From Antedon mediterranea (lineage: Eukaryota; Echinodermata; Crinoidea; Comatulida; Antedonidae), in contig NC_092678.1 of NCBI RefSeq assembly GCF_964355755.1, positions 18,138,922 through 18,202,921 on the forward strand: DNA of 64,000 nucleotides. The letters run 5' to 3'. The notes beneath the pieces are model-generated. The model did no database searches. It saw nothing but the letters and a program-made list of their open reading frames with translations, and was not told where the DNA came from. Position 1 is the first letter of the stretch; each line of letters opens with the position of its first letter. Shown in pieces: positions 56,001-64,000 of the stretch. A program made the position numbers and the translations under genes.

Positions 56001-59000
56001 TGACATCATCATGTCCATATATGGGCTCATCACATTTTGTGGTCACAAAAAGTTTGATAGCGTAGACATAGCTTAACATATTTAGTAGTTTCAACAGACA
56101 CACGTACACGTGGCTAGATTATTTTTGCTAGGCCCGTTCTAAAAATTACACCAACCTGTCCACTTCCCCTTGGCTCATAGCAGCAAAAACAAAACATTCT
56201 GTTGTCCCATTAACAGCAATCATCAGTACATACATACAGTAAAACCGTAGTAAAGTCGGGCCTGAAACATTAAAAATGTTATAAATTATAATCCATGACA
56301 CAACAAAAATGAATTATTGGCTTACCGGCATATTTCTGTACAATGTTTGAAATCGTCAACATAATGGAAATCTCATTGCGAGGAAGCATTTTTTCATGTT
56401 AAAGTATCCCCTCCTTTAATAGGGGTGTCCCCCTCGATAGGAATGTGCCCTTAATAGGAGTATCCCTTGAATAGAGGTGTCCTAAAGAAGAGGTTCTACT
56501 ATTGGCCTTCATTCGTTTCATGTTAAAGTGTTCCCCTTAATAGGAGTGTCCCCCTCAATAGGAGTGTCCCCCTCAATAGGAGTCTCCCCTCAATAGGAGT
56601 GTCCCCCCCCTCAATAGGAGTGTCCCCCCCTCAATAGGAGTGTCCCCCCCTCAATAGGAGTGTCCCCCCTCAATAGGAGTGTCCCCCTCAATAGGAGTCT
56701 CCCCCTCAATAGGAGTCTCCTCCTCAATAGGAGTGTCCCCCCTCAAAGGAGTGTTCCACTCAATAGGAGTGTCACCCTCAATAGGAGTGTCACCCTTAAT
56801 AGGAGTGTCCCCCTCAACAGGAGTGTCCCCCTCAATAGGAATGTCCCCCTTAATAGGAATGTCCACATTAATAGCAGTGTCCACATTAATAGGAGTGTCC
56901 CTTGAATAGAGTATCCCAAAGGAGCGGTTCTACTGTTTACCTGTTCCTGAGCTTAGTAAGGTTCCACCATACATATCTAAGAGGAGATATGAATATGCAT
57001 ATCCAAACACTAGAATCGTCGCGCCAACCAGGACGACAAACTTCAGCAATGCCTCCAATGCCTTAGATGCTAGATCAATTGATTCCTGCAAAGATTATAG
57101 TAAATGTATAGGCCTTATTGTAGTATAGAGTATTTTCTCTTATTTCTGTCTCTGTATGTGACAAAAAAAATGTGATGTGCCCCAATATGGACACGATATC
57201 ATATCACCACCATAGTTGGGTATATCACTTCCAAATTTGTACATACACTGATAGGACTGGAAATGATCAAATAAGCACTGAAGTAGTTTAATTTATGAGC
57301 TGTTCAGATATTCTACAATTTTAAAATTCATACGACAAATTATAATATACAAAATGTCAGTCTAACTGAACTGTTGAATATATTCTTATATTCTATGTGA
57401 CTTTGTATTATCTGTGTCTTTAAATAATTTTTTTAGGTTAACCATGCTTACTTTTAGCTTTGATTGATTGAAATATATATTTATACTGGGTAACCTCTTC
57501 AGTCAAAGACTGGTCTCCCAGAGGGCCCAGTTGGTGTACAGTGGCTGTGATGTACTAATATACCGGGGTAACCCCCTACTCGTCTCGAAAGATGTACTAG
57601 GTTCTTTAAAGTGCACACGAGGTATATGTGTACACTGGACCTACGGTTTATAGTCCTTATCCGAGAAGACTCGTTCTACCACCAGAACCATGGAGTGAGT
57701 GAGCCTCGAACCCCTGCCGATGTTATGGCTACGTAATTACGGTTCCACTGTCTTAACCGCTCGGCCACTCACTCACCTATATCTCTGTCTACACTATCAA
57801 ACTAGTTTGATAAGAAAAGTGTGATATGACATCATTGTGTCCATATATGAGCACATCACATTTTTTTGTCACATAAAGTTTAGTGTAGACAGAGGTTTAT
57901 TATATAAAAGCTTTTGAAGACGGACCTTTGGCTGTTTTTTTGCTATCTTTCCTCTTTGAACCGTCTGTGCAAAGAACAGGTAGCCACTTTCTTCTATCGG
58001 TAAGAAGATAAACCTAGCTGCCAACGAACCCAAATTGTTGATGATGTCATAGATTCCCTGATCGCCAAAGTTCAGGACATCGAAAATTGTCATCATGTAC
58101 CTTTCTCCTAAATTAAAATACATTGGTTTTTTTTAATTATTAACCCTTTGAAGACGTGGCCTATACCCCATACGGGGTAATTTACTGTCTCAGGACGCGA
58201 GGCCTGCATACGTACGAGTTGATGTTTTGGTCATTGAATTGCACTTTTTTTTTTTGCACCCCTGCCGATGTTATGGCTACGTAATTACGGTTCCACTGTC
58301 TTAACCGCTCGGCCACTCACTCACTCTAAAGAAATTACAAGGCAAAAGATGGGGCATTTGGTCAAGATCAGGTTCATTTTTTTTTTGCCATACTGTATGT
58401 ACCCCGAGGTGGGGGGGTTGGGGAGTAGCCTCAGTGTCCCCTCCTTGTCACTACTATACATACCTTCTGTAAGTATCTGTTTCAGAAAACCTTGCTTAAA
58501 AAAACTCCACACTAATATAACTGTTGAGAAATCTGCCCAGTACTAAAAACATAATAAAAGAAAGCTATTAAAATGTAATCAATAGAAAGACTACAATATT
58601 AATACTGTAGTCTATTTCGTGCCTAGCGTATCTGGATAAACCGACAATAGCCCATTCTCACTACTACTACAAACATTACATTTCATTCAACATAAGCATT
58701 ACACAGTGGGACAGCCAGTCGACAAATCGTGTCAAATTTCGACTCGGAGAGGGCGCCCTACTTTTCTAATTTAGTTCAAAATTGCTAAATTTTAGGGTGT
58801 TGGAAAAACACAATATTTGTAAATTTAGCTGATTATCGGAAAAATATTGTTAGTGAAATAAATTCATAAATGGTTTTAATATATTGTCATGTAAAATTAA
58901 ATGTATTTGAACAAAACGATAATCTGTAATTTAACGGCAAAATCAACCAATGTCTTTTTTCCGAAATTGTACCCTAGAAAATCGTTAAAATAAAATATTT

Positions 59001-62000
59001 AGAAAAATTGAACAGTCCTGAATTTAAAATCCCTGTTAGAAAAATTAATAATCTACAGAATACGATATTAAGATACAAAATTCGGTGGTTGGGATGCAGC
59101 TCCGACTATGAAAACTAAAGGTACCACTATTTGTTCCATCGAAAACTAGCGAAACCGCCATTTTGTAAACACATCGTCATCGTGTTTATGAATTTATTTA
59201 TAGCGAACGATATACGCGATGTTCATAATTGTCCGCGTATAAGAATTCATATAAATAAATACATTCCAATACAACGTATATTATTACTTGTTTATTTATC
59301 ACAGTATACATTTTAGTTGAGGAATATTTATCATTAGCGAGCGATTGTTCCAGGGGCGGAAAGTCACTTAGTGACGTTGTGATCGGGCGCGTCGGGCCTA
59401 GCTAATATTAATAATATGACCTGAAATAAGCGGCTAACAAGAACTGTTATATACTTGCTTACAATTGTTTTGTTATTGATGAACAAACAAGCAATTAGAT
59501 TGAATAACAAATTATTTATTCATTTTTTGGGGGTAAAAACATGTACAAACTATAGTACTGTATAATATAAATTAATAGTAATATTAAACTAATACAGTAG
59601 GCCTATTAATAAAATATAAAATAGGCCTAACATACAATAAATATTCAATTTTTAAGGTCTACCACATGACAATAACATAATTTACAGAGTATAGTGTAGT
59701 AGGTTTGCATTCAACATAAATATTTGTATTGTAATTCATCTAAATCCTCTGCAACATACATATATTTGTAATTCAACATTTTGTTTTAAATAATTAAATT
59801 ATAGTGTGGGTATGACAATGTCGGTAGGTACCGGTGTCATCTTTTTATCCACTTCACTCTCAGTTTGAAGTCACAAAGACAAAGAACTCTGCATCATCAA
59901 CGATTCCTGAAAGTGTCAGAAAAAATAATAAATATTATTTACAAAAAATTTTAATGTCTGGTTGTATATATAATTATAATATTATATGATGACATAAAAG
60001 TAAGGCAAATGGAAGCTGTATTTTATTAATTAATATTACAGTATTTGCTATTATTATTTATATAATCTAGGCCTACTAGTAGCCTAGTAAGGCATCTATT
60101 GAGCCTAATAAATCAAATAATAAATGAAAAATAAAATAATAATATTAATACTGATTGAAAAAAAGTATTTTTTGTGGGGGATCAGATCACCAGGCTAGGC
60201 CGGCCAGGACCAGATACTCGTAATCAGTACAACTTAACGACTATCGGATCAGCATCAACACAGTACAACACACGTCTCGCTATCGCCTATACTGACACAC
60301 GTGTCTCGCGTTGCCGAAACCACGCTCACAGCTAGAAAATGTACCTACCTTTCGAGGCCTGAGAATACACCAACAAATTTTGAACAGGATAGAAATATAT
60401 CATACTCGATTAAACTAATATTATTCTTGATAAAACAATTGATTATAATTTTTTTAATTTGTTGGGATGCACCTCCGACTATTCAGAAAATGGACAACAA
60501 AACAGTAGTAAAATCGTACCACATTTATAAATTTCACGAGTCCCGACTTCAGTCGCCAAATGTATTTTATTAGCTTCGGTTTCTTTGAAGGAAACCGATT
60601 GGTTATTCAATTATACTTATTAGGAAATGCTTTTACCATAATAGGTAATGTTGGGCGGTTCTTAAATATTCTTGAGAGCTTAAAATAAAACAGTACTTAT
60701 TTGCTAGGCGACGAAAAATCGTGGTTTCAGTTTTCAACGATAGGTGGCGCTTCAAAATCGTCAATGCGGAAGTAAGTCGATTTTACACGATTTAACGGTC
60801 AAAACGCGAAGTGGCTTTCCCACTGTACAGGACTTAACACATATAGCAACTATATACATACACTGTAGTGTAATATTATACACATAGACTTCTCTAGCTA
60901 TTTGTTCTTATGTTGTTAGTGTTGGAGCACCAACGTTTTGATTTTTGTTCAAAGTATGAAACACACCCAGTAACAACCAATAAAATACTATTTTGTGATC
61001 TTACCGCGCCAGGAATAATGCGTGGAAAAATATCTCGTACACTTTTAAGTGGGAAATTGTCATCTTTATTCTTGATAATGTAATATGTGAAAAACGCATA
61101 GTACAAACTGACGTAGATGAAAGTAAAACAAAGCTGAAAATAAATGAATATTATTTTAATAACTTGCATGTTTTGATAAACACTTACTTCCGTACTGAAC
61201 TATTAGAAATAGGTATGTTTACAGTAATTAATTTGACTGTTTCTGTTTCAGATAAGACTTTATTTCGGTTTTAGAACCCTTTTATTTTTTGCCGTACTCT
61301 TATAGTATTATGACTATGGTAATATTGTTTGTTGGTTTGTCATAGACTTGAAACACATCTCTCGTTACTAATTGTATGTTATTGGTATTATTTGACGTAG
61401 GAGTTTTCATTTTTGTTTGCAGCTCAATTCCAGCTCAATTATAGTGTAGGTACAGTATGACATACCAAGTGTGCCAAAATATTTTCTTTTAACAATTATT
61501 TGCATTTGCCTAAATTGCCATCTACAACCTAGACTACATTAGTTGATTGATTGTATTCTTGAACTTACCTGTGCTATACAGAATATAACGATGCCTAGAT
61601 CAGGATATTTTTGAACCAGTATCACAGTCATGATGCATCTCCCAGCTATTGCAAAACCCTCAATAATCACCTGTTCAAAACAATTGTAATTTATCATTAG
61701 TGTAATGATTTGAATTATGACTCTGCGATTGATGAAGCATGAAGGCCAATTTACACAAACGAGTGGTAACGGTAAGAGGTAATTGTAAGCGGAAACATGC
61801 GTGGCTTGTCTCACTTACACAGTGCGCAGAATTCGCGAGCGGAGTGGTGGAAAGTAGGTACTTGTAGGCCTTGAGGCTAATGCATGTTACAGTCACTGCG
61901 GGCCTGGATGTGACAGACTGTAGGCCTAGCACACACAAGTTTTTAGAAGGACTTGTTGCCTAGTAACGTCCTAAATGTAAATTTTTTTTCCACTATTCTT

Positions 62001-62802
62001 ATACAATCAGTCAGTCACGTCGTAGTTATTTGTATTTCTGAATAATAAGAAGTTCCAAAACTAGGCTAGGCCTACAACGGCACTCGTATTTATTGTTGTC
62101 TTTGACTCTGTGGACTTCAATAATGTCGTTGGTTGGCAAGAATCCATAATTACTGCGCGGTATTTTCACAAAATTCGAATAAGTTTCTATCCTGAGCAAA
62201 TTTCAGCTCAACCGCGTCTTCTCCGCGTTCTGTGTAAATGGTCATAAGAAATAACACACTCATGTAGATTCTATTTTTGTGTTTTCCGCTTACCTTTACC
62301 GCTTACAGTTACCGCTCGTCTGTGTAAATTGGCCTTGAGAGTGGCCAAAGAAGGAATATGGAGCTCAAGAAATCATAGAAATTGTTGGCTTGAGATGGAC
62401 AGGTATGTAACATAATGGTAAAGAAAGAGAGCCTCGGTTTCTACTGTAGGAACATGATGGGCAAGACAGGATGAAGTGGAGATATGGCAGTATAGAACCC
62501 CTTGGAAGAGAAAGAAAATTGACATCAATTAAAAAAAAGAGATGATGGAAGTAAATTTGAGACTCCTGTTGACATTTTGGGACAATATGTTGTCACAACA
62601 AATTTACTGTACCTTTAATCTAACAAATAGTAATGCTTGTCCAAGTACCCAAAGAGGTTCCACTAACAGCTCAAGGAGTGCGGACAATCCAAAAATCAGA
62701 ACACCGATATCATAGTTTGGTAGAACTGCATCATCTGGGCGCTCAAGCAGAAACATCCAGACGAAACTGAGAATTGTTGCAAAGAAAAATCCAACAGGAA
62801 TT
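52891..62802 (-). CDS. RFT1: RFT1 gene, last ten exons; N-terminus off the right edge
   Basis: RFT1 is an ER multi-pass membrane protein required for lumenal Man5GlcNAc2-PP-dolichol use in N-glycosylation; whether it is itself the flippase is disputed. Exons on the minus strand: 62802-62613, 61670-61569, 61133-61005, 58542-58464, 58107-57926, 57085-56941, 56261-56156, 54616-54488, 54005-53885, 53061-52891. All phases agree and they give about 450 residues; human RFT1 has 541, so roughly the first 90 are missing. Signatures: [83 protein letters not shown]. The first coding exon was not found up to 64000. Confidence 0.95.
53460..53765. other. RFT1 intron with low-complexity sequence
   Basis: (AAAATAAA)n and a long T run (53690-53712) followed by TGATATGGACTTTGTTCTGA-AATAAA; probably retroposon tail debris in the last RFT1 intron. 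Confidence 0.5.
53885..54005 (-). CDS. RFT1: RFT1 exon
   Basis: [20 protein letters not shown] then [20 protein letters not shown]. Loop plus membrane segment; found from phase and family match, no long open frame. Confidence 0.92.
54488..54616 (-). CDS. RFT1: RFT1 exon
   Basis: [40 protein letters not shown]. Human equivalent ends [17 protein letters not shown]. Confidence 0.96.
54990..55385. repeat. 19-bp minisatellite CAGGGCTTGGACAATTTKC
   Basis: About 20 units, period mostly 19 bp, with CCAGTACTTGGACATTTTGC variants interleaved. Open frames on both strands here are repeat artefacts. Confidence 0.93.
55552..55586. repeat. Short palindrome ATGGAGGAAATATA...TATTTCCTCCAT
   Basis: Same hairpin type as 13361-13404. 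Confidence 0.6.
55600..55905. repeat. Dispersed retroposon-like repeat
   Basis: AATTTGTAATGCGCCAATTCC, AAAGATGAGTTTTCAAGGC and CGGGTAGGTCATTCTATAAG resemble a common 3'-end class of invertebrate LINE/SINE tails. Not assigned to a family. Confidence 0.4.
55930..56076. mobile_element. MITE, AAGCTCTGTCTACACTATCAA family
   Basis: TTAAAGCTCTGTCTACACTT to AGCGTAGACATAGCTTAA with TTAA on both sides and CCCAAATATGG/CCATATATGGGC in the centre. Immediately downstream of an RFT1 exon in its intron. Confidence 0.88.
56156..56261 (-). CDS. RFT1: RFT1 exon
   Basis: [20 protein letters not shown] then [16 protein letters not shown] (human TECFTFAAMSKEEVDR). GTTGGT donor. Confidence 0.96.
56395..56936. repeat. 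Minisatellite CAATAGGAGTGTCCCCCT within an interspersed repeat
   Basis: About 20 units of 18-19 bp (AATAGGAGTGTCCCCCTC). The outer parts, TTCATTCGTTTCATGTTAAAG and AAAGGAGCGGTTCTACTGTT, match the flanks of the 17-bp array at 39605-41309. Confidence 0.92.
56941..57085 (-). CDS. RFT1: RFT1 exon
   Basis: [20 protein letters not shown], then [22 protein letters not shown] donor; its 3' side directly abuts a minisatellite-bearing repeat. Confidence 0.95.
57150..57240. repeat. Fragment of the GTGATGTGCCC MITE family
   Basis: TGACAAAAAAAATGTGATGTGCC and ATATCATATCACCACC match the interior; both ends are missing. Confidence 0.55.
57470..57776 (-). mobile_element. tRNA-Ser-like SINE, minus strand
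   Basis: Read on the minus strand it starts GTGAGTGAGTGGCCGAGCGG-TTAAGAC and has a good box B GGGTTCGAGGC, then CCATGGTTCTGGTGGTAGAA. Same family as 3449-3811 but with a better preserved head. Confidence 0.87.
57782..57898. mobile_element. MITE, CTCTGTCTACACTATCAAAC family
   Basis: CTCTGTCTACACTATCAAAC and AAAGTTTAGTGTAGACAGAG ends; directly next to the SINE and 28 bp from an RFT1 exon. Confidence 0.87.
57926..58107 (-). CDS. RFT1: RFT1 exon with ERYMMT and [15 protein letters not shown]
   Basis: [60 protein letters not shown]. The donor is AAAG|GTCCGT, weak but phase-correct with the next exon. Confidence 0.94.
58257..58326 (-). repeat. SINE head fragment (minus strand)
   Basis: 70 bp identical to the 5' tRNA-like head of the SINE at 57470-57776, including GGCCGAGCGGTTAAGACAGT on the minus strand. 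It stops abruptly at the box B region. Confidence 0.85.
58464..58542 (-). CDS. RFT1: RFT1 exon with [16 protein letters not shown]
   Basis: [20 protein letters not shown] then KQILTE plus one base. The most conserved RFT1 motif. Separated from the previous exon by a 2.1-kb transposon in the intron. Confidence 0.96.
58704..60825. mobile_element. 2.1-kb DNA element, CAGTGGGA ends, TACA flanks
   Basis: Left CAGTGGGACAGCCAGTCG and right (inverse) CAGTGGGAAAGCCACTTCG, with TACA immediately outside both ends. Subterminal AAATCGTGT words are shared. CAGTGGGATGCAGC-type direct words (GTTGGGATGCAGCTCCGACT near 59088 and GTTGGGATGCACCTCCGACT near 60462) recur inside. No transposase seen. Sits in an RFT1 intron. 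Confidence 0.6.
61005..61133 (-). CDS. RFT1: RFT1 exon
   Basis: [40 protein letters not shown] then PGA. Membrane segment plus the lumenal/cytosolic loop before WSFFKQ. GTAAGA donor. Confidence 0.93.
61569..61670 (-). CDS. RFT1: RFT1 exon
   Basis: [20 protein letters not shown] followed by [14 protein letters not shown], matching human VIAESLSVILKSVLTAFLV...SLAQ. 102 nt, phase 0 at both ends. Confidence 0.93.
61742..62336. mobile_element. 595-bp MITE, AAGGCCAATTTACACAGACGAGCGG family
   Basis: AAGGCCAATTTACACAAACG-AGTGGTAACGGTAAGAGG and inverse CCGCTTACAGTTACCGCTCG-TCTGTGTAAATTGGCCTT. About 3.5 times longer than the copy at 51107-51276, with extra internal sequence. RFT1 intron. Confidence 0.88.
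62613..62802 (-). CDS. RFT1: RFT1 exon (human residues ~90-152)
   Basis: [60 protein letters not shown]. Membrane segments plus the ExxxPxWVL motif. One base completes a codon from an upstream exon outside the window. Confidence 0.95.
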
Positions 62803-62994
62803 CTAAGAAAAAAATTGGAAATAACATAGACATCAATTACCAGGAAACCTAATGCAGTGGAGCTGCAACTTGGCTTGCCTTCCAATCTGAAGATCCTGAG
62901 TTCAAGTTAGTGCCGAATTCGTCTCATCTGCTCTACTCTTCAAATTAGACTTTTTATATGATTTGCTTTGAAAAGACATAACGGACACAATTCG

Positions 62995-63350
62995 TATTTG
63001 GGGACAGTCGGGTTAAGCCACTCCTATTCAGGGACTTCCTATTAAGGGGACACTCATATTAAGGGACACTCATATTAAGGGACACTTTCTCATGTAAAAG
63101 GGAACAATGAGGGAAATGATGGGAGGCAATATATTTGTTAACACTACACCTAACCGATATTCAGGGGACGTATTTAATAAGGGAAACCTTGTTGAGTCCT
63201 GAAAGTGTCACCTTAATAGGTGTTCTACTGTACAATTACAACGGTAGAGTAGAACTGATCCCTATTAAGGGAACACTTTCCCTGTGAAATGAACAAAGGA
63301 AAATATAAGTGGCCAACCCCTATTTAAATGACAACCCTATAAAACACTTC
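62995..63350. repeat. Interspersed GGGGACACTCATATTAAGGG repeat, two partial copies
   Basis: CTATTCAGGGACTTCCTATT, AAGGGACACTTTCTCATGTA and AATAGGTGTTCTACTGTAC, followed by a second partial copy (TTAAGGGAACACTTTCCCTG). Same family as 39448-41475. Confidence 0.7.
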
Positions 63351-63370
63351 TTGGGGTCCTGAAGATATAA

Positions 63371-63602
63371 CCAAGGCAATCTAACAACAGTACGCTGAGC
63401 TCTGGAGAGCAAAGGGTTTATCTGTGGCTGCGACACAGTCAGTTACATGACCCTTAGCAGACACCTCATGCCATGCAGAATATGTACATACAGTAGTACA
63501 GTACTGTTGGTATTTGTCGCAGCCAGACATAAGATCAAAGGACTGTTTACAGTTCCTATCTTGGAAAGGCGAGCTCAGTGTCCTGTTGTTAGATTGCCTT
63601 GG
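63371..63602. mobile_element. 232-bp MITE with CCAAGGCAATCTAACAACAG ends
   Basis: CCAAGGCAATCTAACAACAG and its inverse CTGTTGTTAGATTGCCTTGG. TATAA precedes the element and follows it, a possible 5-bp duplication. GAGCTC and CTGCGACACAG/TGTCGCAGCC words are also inverted inside. Confidence 0.85.
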
Positions 63603-63715
63603 TATAACCAAAGAACTTATAACACAAGAATCTCCTGTTCGTCCGAAGCGCGTAACAATTTCGAAAGGCATTGTGGGATAGAATAGAGCTATGGGTGGCG
63701 CCATTGTGAGCCATG

Positions 63716-63888
63716 GAGTAGGGCGCCCGCATCAAATTAGAAAGTCAAAATCATAGAGGGGATCTGCTAATGCTCTAGGGGGGATAGAGTAATTGACTGA
63801 GGAGTAGGGCGCCCGAATCAAATTAGAAAGTCAAAATCATAGAGGGGATCTGCTAATACTCTAGGGGGGTAGAGTAATTGACTTCCTA
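63716..63888. repeat. 86-bp tandem duplication, two copies
   Basis: GAGTAGGGCGCCCGCATCAA and GAGTAGGGCGCCCGAATCAA start at 63716 and 63802. Copies share ATCATAGAGGGGATCTGCTA and differ at only a few positions. Confidence 0.93.
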
Positions 63889-64000
63889 GTTTGGAGGGGG
63901 CGCTGCTCCATGCTGTGAAATGGCGTCGCCCAGTTTGACCTTTTAACCCTGTACTTCCGATACTGTGTTTTGAATGCAAATTGAAGAACAGGAGATTCTT

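Noticed and set aside
56651-56909. Open frames such as repeated GDTPIEG or [10 protein letters not shown]
   Set aside because: Translation of the AATAGGAGTGTCCCCCT array; no coding signal.

Overview
The window looks like nuclear DNA of an invertebrate deuterostome, most likely an echinoderm or close relative. It is AT-rich. Genes are split into many short GT-AG exons separated by kilobase introns, and repeats fill most of the rest. The proteins resemble their human counterparts closely. The palindrome AGGCCT(A), frequent here, also suggests an echinoderm, but that is an impression, not a measurement.

Three protein-coding genes are supported by exons whose splice phases join correctly. (1) STIMATE/TMEM110, minus strand, 10607 down to 861. 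Four exons encode the first 191 residues and the C-terminus lies beyond the left edge. (2) SFMBT, plus strand, 32471 to 50667. Nineteen coding exons encode about 1965 residues: a 977-residue glutamine-rich N-terminal exon, four MBT repeats, the SLED domain, a basic linker and a C-terminal SAM domain. (3) RFT1, minus strand, 62802 down to 52891. Ten exons encode the last ~450 residues and the first ~90 lie beyond the right edge. The same three genes are neighbours in the same order on human 3p21.1 (STIMATE, SFMBT1, RFT1), so this appears to be ancient conserved microsynteny with SFMBT inverted. SFMBT and RFT1 converge at about 52 kb. STIMATE and SFMBT diverge across about 22 kb.

That 22 kb gap is almost entirely repeats. 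A candidate 14.3 kb element (14224-28523) has inverted CCCAGCTAGCAAT ends, a 183-bp satellite at its left end, a related 132/156-bp array at its right end, a large inverted repeat, a 124-bp-arm hairpin and a small spliced coding fragment inside. The STIMATE intron holds a 4.28 kb TTAA-flanked element that split a 20-bp minisatellite. It carries a decayed C2H2 zinc-finger coding region and a tRNA-derived SINE. Other mobile DNA includes an 882-bp long-TIR element with a perfect 8-bp target duplication, a 409-bp palindromic element whose host repeat also occurs without the insert at 46.7 kb, several MITE families, a CR1/L2-type LINE 3' end, and two minisatellites apparently grown from one parent interspersed repeat.

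The three genes act in different processes: STIMATE in ER store-operated calcium entry, SFMBT in Polycomb-group chromatin repression, and RFT1 in ER lipid-linked oligosaccharide assembly. Nothing in the sequence suggests a shared pathway. No CRISPR array, rRNA, functional tRNA or bacterial-type operon was seen. Exon calls rest on reading-frame continuity, splice consensus and recalled family sequences; no search was run.
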